A stretch of DNA of 64,000 nt from Streptosporangium roseum DSM 43021 (GTDB lineage Bacteria > Actinomycetota > Actinomycetes > Streptosporangiales > Streptosporangiaceae): positions 7,440,001-7,504,000 of the forward strand of contig NC_013595.1 in NCBI RefSeq assembly GCF_000024865.1, read 5' to 3'. The notes under the pieces were generated by a model. That model did not search any database. It had not been told where the DNA came from and was given only the letters and a program-made list of their open reading frames with translations. The position numbers and the translations under genes were made by a program. This document shows, in pieces, positions 55,335 to 62,844 of this stretch. Within the stretch, counting starts at the first letter, position 1. Every line of letters begins with the position of its first letter.

Positions 55335-55847
55335 TCAGTAGTAGCCCTTCTCCCCGTCGAGAAGCTCCCGGATGGCATCCACGTGACCGGCGTGCCGGGC
55401 GGTCTCCTCGACCATGTGGATCACCATCCACCGCAGGGTCGCGGCAGCGGAACGGAAGTCCGGATGCCGGCCCACATCGTCCAGCGAATGGGCCGCGATG
55501 ATCTCGTTCGACACCGCACACTGCCGGTCGTACTCCTCCAGGAGCTGGGCGAGAGGGACGCCTTCGACCATCATGTCGGCATCGTCATGCTCGCCTTCGA
55601 ATTGAGGCCCCGTGGCCGGCCGCCCCAGGAAGAGGACCTCGAACCAGCAGTGCTCGGTCCACCGCAGGTGGGAGACGACACCCGCCATCGTCATGAGAGG
55701 TGAGGCCGGAAGGACGGGTCGGTGGGCGTCCGCGTCGGACAACCCTTCGCATTTCCAGTGGATGATCGCGCGCTGCATGTCGAGCCAGCCGACAAGCTGG
55801 GTCCGCTCGTCGGCTACGTAGGGAGGGCGATCGCGAGGAGGGGTCAT
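55335..55847 (-). CDS. DinB-family (DUF664) putative metalloenzyme
   Basis: 170 residues from the ATG at 55847; the frame continues upstream but that part has no family sequence. Four-helix-bundle protein with a predicted metal triad from HLRWTEHCWF (His), and HMVEETARHAGHVDAIRE (two His). DinB/YfiT-like proteins in actinobacteria include mycothiol- and bacillithiol-dependent transferases and maleylpyruvate isomerases. The substrate is unknown. No clear ribosome site. Confidence 0.85.
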   Translation of the reverse strand: MTPPRDRPPYVADERTQLVGWLDMQRAIIHWKCEGLSDADAHRPVLPASPLMTMAGVVSHLRWTEHCWFEVLFLGRPATGPQFEGEHDDADMMVEGVPLAQLLEEYDRQCAVSNEIIAAHSLDDVGRHPDFRSAAATLRWMVIHMVEETARHAGHVDAIRELLDGEKGYY

Positions 55848-55969
55848 AGGCGCCGACGCTATTTCAGCCGGGGTCACATCGCATCGTATTTTCGGCCGGG
55901 GCAGGTCCCCACGCGTTCGAGCAGCCGACGCGGAGGATGGCCCGTCTTTCCCGTATTCCGTCCGCACCC

Positions 55970-56110
55970 CGGCTGCGCGAGCAGGACTCTCCGACGGACC
56001 AGCGGGAAGCCGGCTCGGCCGTACATCCGGCGTTCGATGAGTTCGACTTCGGCGGTGGCGCCTTGAATGGGGTTCCGTTCCCCGGGGAGAGACGGTCGGC
56101 GAACTCCTCG
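55970..56110 (-). pseudogene. C-terminal fragment of a transposase (ISL3-like)
   Basis: The minus strand encodes NPIQGATAEVELIERRMYGR followed by AGFPLVRRRVLLAQPG (from about 56074 to 55967), which matches the end of many transposases (…RQMYGRAGFxLLRxRVLL). Nothing of the catalytic domain is found in front of it. The remnant is too short for a reliable family name; ISL3 is my best guess. It marks the boundary of the altered region around the two-gene pair at 56.2-56.8 kb. Confidence 0.6.
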
Positions 56111-56157
56111 GCTGGAGGACGTCCGGAGAGACTCCGGGGAGATTCCGGGGAGCTTTC

Positions 56158-56475
56158 TCACCCTCGGGCGATCCGGTGGTTCTGACAGGGGTCGGCTTCG
56201 AAGATGCTGATCAGCTCAAGCTCGGGGGGGTCGTCAGCCGGCCAGAAGCGCACCAGTACCATCAATCTCTCCCGCGGCTGGATCGTCACGACAGGAAAAC
56301 AAGGCTGATCATCAGCCAGGTCCTGCGTCCAGTACCACCTGCCGCTCCAGGTCCCGCCGAGGACCGTGCGCAGGACCTCGCAGACGAGTTGGCGATCACC
56401 TTCCCTGGGCCTGGTCGATTCCCACCATTCCGCAAGCACTCGTTCGCTTTCCTCTTGGAGCCGCAGCTCCGCCAT
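56158..56475 (-). CDS. 105-residue protein, second gene of a toxin-antitoxin-like pair
   Basis: ATG at 56475, two bases after the upstream gene's stop. A helical N terminus (MAELRLQEESERVLAEWWES) is followed by strands (CFPVVTIQPRERLMVLVRFW, LELISIFEAD) that resemble the beta-sheet of RelE/ParE-like toxins. I do not recognise the family. Codon use and base composition are visibly less G/C-rich than in neighbours, which suggests transfer. Order (regulator-like first, toxin-like second), tiny size and adjacency to a transposase remnant support a toxin-antitoxin-like module, but no catalytic residues can be named. Confidence 0.6.
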   Translation of the reverse strand: MAELRLQEESERVLAEWWESTRPREGDRQLVCEVLRTVLGGTWSGRWYWTQDLADDQPCFPVVTIQPRERLMVLVRFWPADDPPELELISIFEADPCQNHRIARG

Positions 56476-56477
56476 GG

Positions 56478-56792
56478 TTACTCCATGAGTCGGTTGAGCA
56501 CCTCTTCAACCTTCAGCGTCTCGCCCGATCCGCGAGTGCCTCGGGAGGCGCTTTTCAACGCTTCCGCATAGGCGGGAATGCCGCGCAAATGAACGGTCGC
56601 GAGGAGATTCTTCGCGAAATTAACAAGGTGGTCAACGTCCCCTGTCCGCTCGAAGGACAGAGCCGCACGGTAGGAACTGCGCACGAGTTCCCTCTGTTCG
56701 GAGGGCCGTAGGCCATCAATCGTCCCCATGGCCCATTCGACCGCAGGGTCATCATGGGAAACAGAACCGGTCGGGAAGAATTCGTCTTTCAT
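56478..56792 (-). CDS. 104-residue helical protein, first gene of a toxin-antitoxin-like pair
   Basis: ATG at 56792 next to GGGAG; another ATG at 56807 is possible. Entirely helical prediction (EWAMGTIDGLRPSEQRELVR, AKNLLATVHLRGIPAYAEAL) with a short acidic start MKDEFFPTGSVSHDD. No helix-turn-helix is obvious. It precedes the 105-residue gene by two bases. Lower G/C than flanking genes. As the first gene it would be the antitoxin in a typical arrangement; this is inference. Confidence 0.6.
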   Translation of the reverse strand: MKDEFFPTGSVSHDDPAVEWAMGTIDGLRPSEQRELVRSSYRAALSFERTGDVDHLVNFAKNLLATVHLRGIPAYAEALKSASRGTRGSGETLKVEEVLNRLME

Positions 56793-57844
56793 GTCTCCCT
56801 GCTCCATCGTCCGGGTTCTTTTTGGGCCCCACGGGAAAGCGGCGATCTCCGATCGCCTTCCGCAAACAGGAGATGGCCGGAAGCGGACAATTGCCCGAGC
56901 GGAATCCCAGCGAGACCGAACCTTCCGCACTATCGAACGTCTATTCGATTCGAGACTACGCCTCCGTGGCGCTCGACGCCACCGGCGTTCGGACCACCCT
57001 GCCGCGACAGAGCGGCTCCAGGTCCCCCGCCAACCGAACCGGTTGCCTCGGTGAACCGAGCCGGACCTGTGGACGTCTCCGTGATCCGCCAGGCGCAAGC
57101 GCCCCGGATGTGCCCCCCTTGCGCCTCCGCGTCGCCCTCAAGGACCTGTCATCCACGCCGGCGACTTTCGCGGCGCGGACGCCTTCTCCGGTTGCGTCCA
57201 CGGACGTGCTGTACGGGTTCCGCCGATGGCGGACGAGGGTGGCGGTGCCCGCTCACCTCCGCTCCGGCTCAGGGAGCGTCCATCTGTGCGGCGCCGTACC
57301 GGGGTGGAAGGTCAAAAGCGCGGCGAGGGGTGGGTGGGGTGGCCTGGGGCCGCCCTTTCGTGCGGCGCCGTACGGAGTGCTCCCCGCTGCGCGGGCCGGG
57401 GAGGCGGTGCGGGGGTTTTCCTTGATCACTGCCGCTCCCAGGGCTCATCGGCGCCCGCTCTGCCTCGCCCGGTCCACCGTCGGCCCCCTCACCAGGCCTT
57501 CCCCTCCGCCCATCGACCGGCCCCTCCTGATCACCGCCCCCGGCCACCCCACCCGTCCTTCGCTGCGCTTTTGACCTTCCACCCCGTACGGCGCCGCTCG
57601 GAAAAGCGGCCCCCGGCCACTCCACTCACCCTCGCTGCGCTTTTGACCTTCCCCCCGGTACGGCGCCGCGCGGATGGGTCGGCCTCAGGCCACGCCACCA
57701 CCGCCTGCCGTCACGTCGGGGCGCATCCGGCGCTCAGCGTCAGCCTGTACGGCCTGCGCCCCGGCGAATTCGGCGGGCTCGATCACCGCCGACGACATCT
57801 CTGCCGGGAATTACATGTCGATCCTCACCTGATGTCCTGCGCCG
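56793..57844. other. 1.05-kb repeat-bearing region without convincing genes
   Basis: Long open frames cross it on both strands, but none has consistent codon bias, a ribosome site or a recognisable domain. It contains three copies of a ~40-bp repeat in opposite orientations. The part next to the two-gene pair has lower G/C content. It may be a scar of past insertions. Confidence 0.6.
57288..57669. repeat. ~40-bp dispersed repeat: one inverted and two direct copies
   Basis: A unit containing GCGCTTTTGACCTTCC and GTACGGCGCCGC occurs at 57561-57597 and 57633-57669 on the plus strand and as its reverse complement at 57288-57330. The opposing copies could form a large hairpin or reflect an old mobile element. 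GGCGCCGTACGG also recurs at 57363-57374. Confidence 0.8.
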
Positions 57845-59635
57845 TCAGGATCGGGTGCGCTCACCGTTACTGACCGGCGGGATGGTGTGGTTGACGCGGA
57901 AAAGGTGGTCCGGGTCGTACTCCGCCTTCAGCGCGGCCAGCCGCCGGTAGTCCGCCTCGGTGTAGGCCCGCCTGACCCGCTCGGGAGCCGAGTCGTGGTC
58001 GAACAGGAACCCCGGAAGCATGGCGCCGGTGTCCCACCGCCGGAGCCGCTCCAGCACCTCGTCGGCGGCCCGCCTGGCCGGAGCCGGCATCCGCATCCAC
58101 AGGTGGAAGGCCGCGCCCTGGGTGCTGACCGCGTGCGAGCGGCCGGGCGGCCGGTTCAGCGCCCCGCCCAGATGACGTAGCTCGATGCCGGGGAACGTGC
58201 CCTCGGGCGTCGACGGGTCGATGAACGAGACCAGCTCCTCCACGGCCTCGTCGTCCAGTTCGTGCAACAACGCGCTGCGCAGGTGCACCATGACCGGGTT
58301 CTTGGGATCCTGGTAGATCTCGGTGATCTGCGTGTACGGCATGGCGCCGCAGGTGTCCTTCTCCGGGCCGAGCGCACGCAACGGCTCCATCAGCCGCGCG
58401 CCCTGCTCCTCGTCCCCCGTGTAGACCACCCGGAACTGCACGAACGAACGGCCACGGAACTCCTCGGGCAACTGCGGCACGTCAGGCAGGCGCAGCAGCG
58501 TCACCGAGGACGACATCTCCTCCGGCTGCTCCTTTACCCAGGCCAGGTAGGAGCCGAGCACGTGGGCCGCGTGCCCGGGGTCCTCCCCCGGGTAGTGAAG
58601 CTCACCACCGTAGACGGTGCGCAGCGGCAGCAGCTCGATCTCGGCCGCGACCACGACACCGAAGTTGCTCTTGCCGCCCCGCACCGCCCAGAACAGGTCG
58701 GGCTCCTGGGCCGGCGAGACGGTGCGGAGCAGGCCGTCGGCGGTGACGATGTCGAGCGAGCGGACGTAGTCGGCGGCGAAGCCGTACGTGCGGCAGGCCA
58801 GCGGGAGCCCGCCGCCGGTCAGGTAGCCCATCACCCCGACCTGGCCGGAGGAGCCGCACAGCGGCGCGAGGCCGTGCTCGGCCGCTGCGGCGAGCACCTC
58901 ATCCCACCGCAGCCCGGCTCCGATCCTTGCGGTGCCGGCACGCGGGTCCACCGACAGCTCGCGCAGCTCCCCGGTGGCGATGAACACGGCTCCATCCGCA
59001 GGCACCGACTTTCCGTGCCCGGTCGACTGCACCGCGACCGGACGTCCTGTCTCCGCCGCGAACCGGACGGCGGCGGCCACGTCATCGGCGCCGGCGGCGA
59101 CCACGACCGCCGCGGGCCGGTGCTCGACCGTCAGCAACCAGCCGGAGCAGGCCTCCTCGAAGCCCTCGTCACCGGGGTAGAGCGTGCGCCCCCGGATCGG
59201 CGCCGCCAGGCTCACCACGTCGTGCCAGGCCGCCTGCCCGCCGGCGAGACGGTCGGCGCTGAACTCTGCCGGGGTGACGGTGCGCACCAGCACGCCGCCG
59301 GGGGTCTCCCCCCTGATGGTGCCGATCCCGCGATATACGGCCCCCTCGAGGTGAGCCTCGACATGGATCTGCGCGCGGCCCGATCGGCCGGCGGCCGGAG
59401 TGAGAGTCTCGGTGAGCTCGTAGGAGAACCGGCCGGGCCGGCCTGCGCTCCAGACCCCGGTGCCCACGCTGCGGGGAGTGCGCAACGCGACGGTGCCGTC
59501 GGGCGCGAACGAGACGGTGAAGGAGCCGGTCCGGTCGTCGTGGTGCACCCGGCCGGTCCAGACCCCCGTGGGGGTCCGGAGCGCGTCGGCCGCGGAGTCC
59601 GTCTCCAGCATGTCGGTTATCTGCCTTTCCAGCAT
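57845..59635 (-). CDS. BBE-type FAD-dependent oxidoreductase with an N-terminal beta-barrel-like domain
   Basis: 596 residues (ATG at 59635; an ATG at 59611 is also possible). Residues ~20-125 form a strand-rich domain (GVWTGRVHHDDRTGSFTVSF, GVWSAGRPGRFSYELTETL) like a lipocalin/calycin barrel. Residues ~170-350 are a PCMH FAD-binding domain with VVAAGADDVAAAVRFAAETG, QSTGHGKS (flavin-loop position), GVMGYLTGGG and VRGGKSNFGVV. The C-terminal BBE segment is YDPDHLFRVNHTIPP. The His used for covalent FAD linkage may be in QSTGHG. It lies 5 bp after the collapsed transporter gene, so both are under MarR-type control. The substrate is unknown. Confidence 0.87.
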   Translation of the reverse strand: MLERQITDMLETDSAADALRTPTGVWTGRVHHDDRTGSFTVSFAPDGTVALRTPRSVGTGVWSAGRPGRFSYELTETLTPAAGRSGRAQIHVEAHLEGAVYRGIGTIRGETPGGVLVRTVTPAEFSADRLAGGQAAWHDVVSLAAPIRGRTLYPGDEGFEEACSGWLLTVEHRPAAVVVAAGADDVAAAVRFAAETGRPVAVQSTGHGKSVPADGAVFIATGELRELSVDPRAGTARIGAGLRWDEVLAAAAEHGLAPLCGSSGQVGVMGYLTGGGLPLACRTYGFAADYVRSLDIVTADGLLRTVSPAQEPDLFWAVRGGKSNFGVVVAAEIELLPLRTVYGGELHYPGEDPGHAAHVLGSYLAWVKEQPEEMSSSVTLLRLPDVPQLPEEFRGRSFVQFRVVYTGDEEQGARLMEPLRALGPEKDTCGAMPYTQITEIYQDPKNPVMVHLRSALLHELDDEAVEELVSFIDPSTPEGTFPGIELRHLGGALNRPPGRSHAVSTQGAAFHLWMRMPAPARRAADEVLERLRRWDTGAMLPGFLFDHDSAPERVRRAYTEADYRRLAALKAEYDPDHLFRVNHTIPPVSNGERTRS

Positions 59636-59640
59636 GTCAC

Positions 59641-60036
59641 TTATCCGCCTTCTCGAAGGACTTCGCCGCGTCGCCCGCCTCCGCAGGCGGAGGCGGGCCC
59701 GGCATCCGGGCCTTGCGCAGCAAGGGTCGCGGCCACGGTGGCCAGCAGCACGGCGAGCACCGCACCAACGATCGCGGTCGTCTGCAGGCCGTACACAAAG
59801 GCCTCACGGGCCACCGACACCAGCCCGGAGCCCTGGGCGGCCGGTAGCTCGCGGGCGACATTGACGGCGGCGGCGAGAGTGTCCTCGGCCGCCTCGGCAA
59901 CGGGGGCGGGCAGCGCCAGGTGCAGCACGGTCAGGTCCACGGCGATGAGCATGGCGGGAAGCGCGAGGATCGCCAGCCCCAGCCATTCCCTTCGGGTCGC
60001 CCGCGGTGCGGCCGCCGTACCGACGTCGGTACTCAA
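59641..60036 (-). CDS. Collapsed DHA2-type MFS transporter: first and last helices only
   Basis: 131 residues, TTG start at 60036 with AAGGAG six bases upstream. After a basic N terminus, REWLGLAILALPAMLIAVDL and TVLHLALP are the TM1 signature of 14-helix DHA2 drug transporters. It continues directly into PVAEAAEDTLAAAVNVAREL and AREAFVYGLQTTAIVGAVLA, which match the last external loop and final helix of the same family. About 350-400 internal residues are missing, but the frame is intact. It is an internal deletion product or a naturally tiny two-helix protein. Divergent from marR across the twin operators. Confidence 0.72.
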   Translation of the reverse strand: MSTDVGTAAAPRATRREWLGLAILALPAMLIAVDLTVLHLALPAPVAEAAEDTLAAAVNVARELPAAQGSGLVSVAREAFVYGLQTTAIVGAVLAVLLATVAATLAAQGPDAGPASACGGGRRGEVLREGG

Positions 60037-60155
60037 CGAAAACTCCTTGCGTCGTGGTTGAAGGTCGAGGTCTGGCCGGTGGCCACGGTGCCGAGCGCCA
60101 TCCGGCGACGTGATGGCGGCACGCTGCCTGGCGCCTTGATGGTGGCTGTGCCCAT
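60033..60155 (-). CDS. 40-residue leader ORF overlapping the collapsed transporter start
   Basis: ATG at 60155 with GAGGTG about nine bases upstream; the stop TGA overlaps the downstream TTG start (TTGA). The product starts MGTATIKAPGSVPPSRRR and is basic. The overlap suggests translational coupling, and its position downstream of the operators suggests a leader peptide. No homologue is known to me; coding status is uncertain. Confidence 0.35.
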   Translation of the reverse strand: MGTATIKAPGSVPPSRRRMALGTVATGQTSTFNHDARSFR

Positions 60156-60184
60156 GAGAGATCACACCTCTACACAGCAAAAAT

Positions 60185-60214
60185 GTTGGCCTGGCCAACG
60201 TTGGCTCGACCAAC
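60185..60214. promoter_or_regulatory. Twin MarR-type operators
   Basis: GTTGGCC-T-GGCCAAC (60185-60199) is a perfect inverted repeat directly followed by GTTGG-CTCGA-CCAAC (60200-60214). A half-site GGCCAAC recurs at 60237. They lie between the divergent marR and transporter-remnant genes, 48 bp from the marR start. MarR dimers bind such repeats. Confidence 0.75.
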
Positions 60215-60261
60215 AATACACAGAATCGTGGGTGCGGCCAACAACTTGCTAGATTGCCCCT

Positions 60262-60720
60262 GTGGACACCGCAGAGGGAACGCTGCCGCAGCGGCTGCGC
60301 ACGCTGCCGAGCAGGTTGACCAACCAGGCAGCACTGACCGCCAACCGGATCGTGGATCAAGCGCTGGCCCAAGCCGGCGTCCGGCGCTACCACTACAAAC
60401 TGCTCGCCACGCTGGAGGAGTACGGCCCGGGCAGCCAGGCCGCCCTCGGTCGCCGCACCCGCATCGACCGCAGCGACATGGTGGCTATCGTCAACGACCT
60501 CGTCGAACGGCAACTCCTCGAGCGCGCACCCGACCCGGAAGACCGCCGACGCAACATCATCACCATCACCGCGGCAGGCCGAGGGCAACTCACCCGCCTC
60601 GACCGGCTGGTCGCCGCCGCCCAAGACGAGTTCCTCGCCCCGCTGCCCGCGGCCGACCGGCGGACCCTGGTCGACCTGCTCACCCGCCTCGCCGATCATC
60701 ACGGCGACAAGCTCATCTGA
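60262..60720 (+). CDS. MarR family transcriptional regulator
   Basis: 152 residues, GTG start. Winged helix (about 40-105) with YHYKLLATLEEYGPGSQAAL, a recognition helix in RIDRSDMVAIVNDLVER and the wing RAPDPEDRRRNIITIT, the DxRRR motif typical of MarR. Twin inverted repeats upstream are its probable operator. It likely controls itself and the divergent transporter/oxidoreductase genes in response to a small phenolic or drug-like ligand. Confidence 0.92.
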   Translation: MDTAEGTLPQRLRTLPSRLTNQAALTANRIVDQALAQAGVRRYHYKLLATLEEYGPGSQAALGRRTRIDRSDMVAIVNDLVERQLLERAPDPEDRRRNIITITAAGRGQLTRLDRLVAAAQDEFLAPLPAADRRTLVDLLTRLADHHGDKLI

Positions 60721-60863
60721 TGTGTCATCCGGTGGCCGGGAGTACGCCAACCCCTCACGGCCTCAGGCCCCGCCGCGCAGCGCCGGCAGTCCACTACCCG
60801 GTCTCGGCGGGGGCCGCCTCCGGCGATCCTCTTACAAGGCTCCGCCGCAGGTCAGATGCGGAT

Positions 60864-61268
60864 GGGGCGGACGAGTCGGCCTGTAGGCCGGGTTTTGTCC
60901 TTCACTTGCGTGAAGGGGCGACCATCCATCTAGGGCCGTCGTTGCCGGCGGCCTCAAGCGGTCTACCCGCGCGACTCGGGCGGGCAGCCCTCAAACGTCG
61001 CGCGCGGGACGCTCCGGGGAGCGTCCCTTCTTGACCTTGCTCCGGGTGGGGTTTACCTAGCCGCCCACGTCACCGTGGGCGCTGGTGGTCTCTTACACCA
61101 CCGTTTCACCCTTACCTCTCTCGCGAGAGGCGGTCTGTTCTCTGTGGCACTGTCCCGCGGGTCGCCCCGGGTCGGCGTTACCGACCACCCTGCCCTGTGG
61201 AGCCCGGACCTTCCTCGGCGGGCCTCCGAAGAGACCCGACGCGGCCGCCCGGCCGGCTCGTCCGCCGT
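60864..61268 (-). ncRNA. rnpB: RNase P RNA, bacterial class A
   Basis: On the minus strand the conserved block GAGGAAGGTCCGGGCTCC (61199-61216) and the CACAGAGAACAGACCGCC segment are the P4/J regions of RNase P RNA. The 5' GGCGGACGAG (61257-61266) and the 3' CTCGTCCGCC (60866-60875) pair perfectly as P1, which sets the approximate ends of a ~405-nt RNA. The 3' GGCCTACAGGCC is the usual actinobacterial end element. It is the catalytic subunit that matures the 5' end of tRNAs. Confidence 0.95.
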
Positions 61269-61485
61269 GCCTGCAAGCCTATCGGCTCCCAAGTGGTCTC
61301 CAACCGAGCGGCAAGTCACCTCCGGTGGAATGGGGATCACACGGCCCCAGGGGGCACGAGCGCCCGGGGGGACGACCGATGAGAGCACGACCGATCACCA
61401 GGCCGGGCGGGCTCCGTGCGGCGCGGGGGACGGGGGGCGTGCCACCCCCCGCGAGCACACGGATCGCCGGTGGGAAAGTGCCGAT

Positions 61486-62844
61486 TCAGCGCAGGTGCGA
61501 GGTGTCGTTGAACGCCTTGACCACCGCCGGCCCATCGGCGTAATACTCGATCAGGGACAGGGCTGCCAGATCGAGATGCATGCGGTACAGCGCGGCGAGG
61601 GGAGCCAGCAGCGCTGACTGGAGCAGCATCTTGATCGGCGTGACGTGGGAGACGGCGAGGACCGTCCTGCCCTCGTAACGCTCGACCAGCCGGTCCCCGG
61701 TCGCCTGGACCCGCCGCGCCGCCACCCCAAAACTCTCCCCACCCGGCGGCGCGGCGGACGGGTCCGCCAGCCACGCGGCGAGCGCGTCCGGCCAGCGGCG
61801 CTGGATCTCGGTGAACGTGTGGCCCTCCCAGTCGCCGAAGTCGGCCTCCCTGAGCCCCTCTTCGACGACCACCTCCAGCCCGAGCCGGGCGGCGACGATC
61901 TCGGCGGTGGCGCGGGCACGCTTGAGCGGTGAGCTGACGACCACCTGGATGCCGTACGGCTCGCGCGACAGCCTGGCCGCGGCGGCTTCCGCCTGGGCGA
62001 TGCCGTTGGGGGTGAGCTCCGGGTCGCCGAGCCCGGAGAACCTGCGCTCGACCGAGAGCGGGGTCTCGCCGTGCCGGAGCAGGAGCAGCGAGGTCGCCAC
62101 GGTCGTGGGCGCGCGCCAGCCGGTGCCGGCGGTCCCGGGCACCGCCGTCCCCTGGCCCGAGGGGACGTCCTGCCCCGGTGAGACGGCATCGGAGTCGATG
62201 AGGTCGAGAAGGGAGTCCTGCGCGGCGACAGCGGGGAGCGGGGCGGGCGCCGGGGCCGGACGGCTGGGGGCATCGGCGTCCGAGGCGCCGGGGAGGTCGA
62301 ACTCCCGCGCCCCGGAGGGGCCGGCGAGCGGGGAACCGGTGCCCGCGGAACCGGTGCGCGCGGAACCGAGGCCTGCGGAACCAGGACGCGCGGAACCCGT
62401 GCCCGCGGAACCGCTGGGCTGCCAGGGGCGGCCCTTGGCGGCGGCGTCCATGGCCTCGTTGGCCAGCCGGTCGGCGTCCTTGTTCTTCTCCCGGGGGATC
62501 CACTGCCAGGTGACCCTGAGACGCCGGGCCAGGGCGCCCGCCTCCAGCGCGAGCGGGCGCAGCCCCTCGTTCTTGATCTTCCAGCGGCCGGCCATCTGCT
62601 CGATGACCAGCTTGGAGTCCATCCGGACCTCGACGACCGCGCCGTCGCCCGCGAGGGCGAGGAGCGACTGCAGGCCCGCGATCAACCCTCGGTACTCGGC
62701 GACGTTGTTGGTCTGGGCGCCGATCGCCTCGGCCGTCTCGACCAGCACCTGGCCGTCGGCGGCGTCCTTGACGACCGCGCCGTAGCCGGCGGGCCCGGGG
62801 TTGCCCCGGGACCCGCCGTCGGCCTCGATGACGAAGGAGGTCAC
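61486..62844 (-). CDS. Bifunctional RNase H / acid phosphatase
   Basis: 452 residues from the GTG at 62844, which overlaps the upstream stop (GTGA). The RNase H domain (about 1-133) has its catalytic acids in IEADGGSRGNPG, NVAEYRGLI, VRMDSK and NKDADRLANEA. A low-complexity linker with Gly-Ser-Ala repeats (GSAGTGSARPGSAGLGSART) follows, and then a histidine phosphatase domain with LLLRHGETPL, the acid in LREADFGDWEG and AVSHVTPI. This two-domain form is the Rv2228c type; in that lineage the phosphatase acts in cobalamin (alpha-ribazole phosphate) metabolism. It lies next to rnpB. Confidence 0.94.
   Translation of the reverse strand: MTSFVIEADGGSRGNPGPAGYGAVVKDAADGQVLVETAEAIGAQTNNVAEYRGLIAGLQSLLALAGDGAVVEVRMDSKLVIEQMAGRWKIKNEGLRPLALEAGALARRLRVTWQWIPREKNKDADRLANEAMDAAAKGRPWQPSGSAGTGSARPGSAGLGSARTGSAGTGSPLAGPSGAREFDLPGASDADAPSRPAPAPAPLPAVAAQDSLLDLIDSDAVSPGQDVPSGQGTAVPGTAGTGWRAPTTVATSLLLLRHGETPLSVERRFSGLGDPELTPNGIAQAEAAAARLSREPYGIQVVVSSPLKRARATAEIVAARLGLEVVVEEGLREADFGDWEGHTFTEIQRRWPDALAAWLADPSAAPPGGESFGVAARRVQATGDRLVERYEGRTVLAVSHVTPIKMLLQSALLAPLAALYRMHLDLAALSLIEYYADGPAVVKAFNDTSHLR

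Noticed and set aside
56822..57574. A 250-codon plus-strand frame in the repeat region
   Set aside because: It runs through the inverted and direct repeats and lacks codon bias and any domain.
60864..61400. Open frames across the rnpB region on both strands
   Set aside because: The sequence has RNase P RNA conserved blocks and P1 pairing; no protein features.
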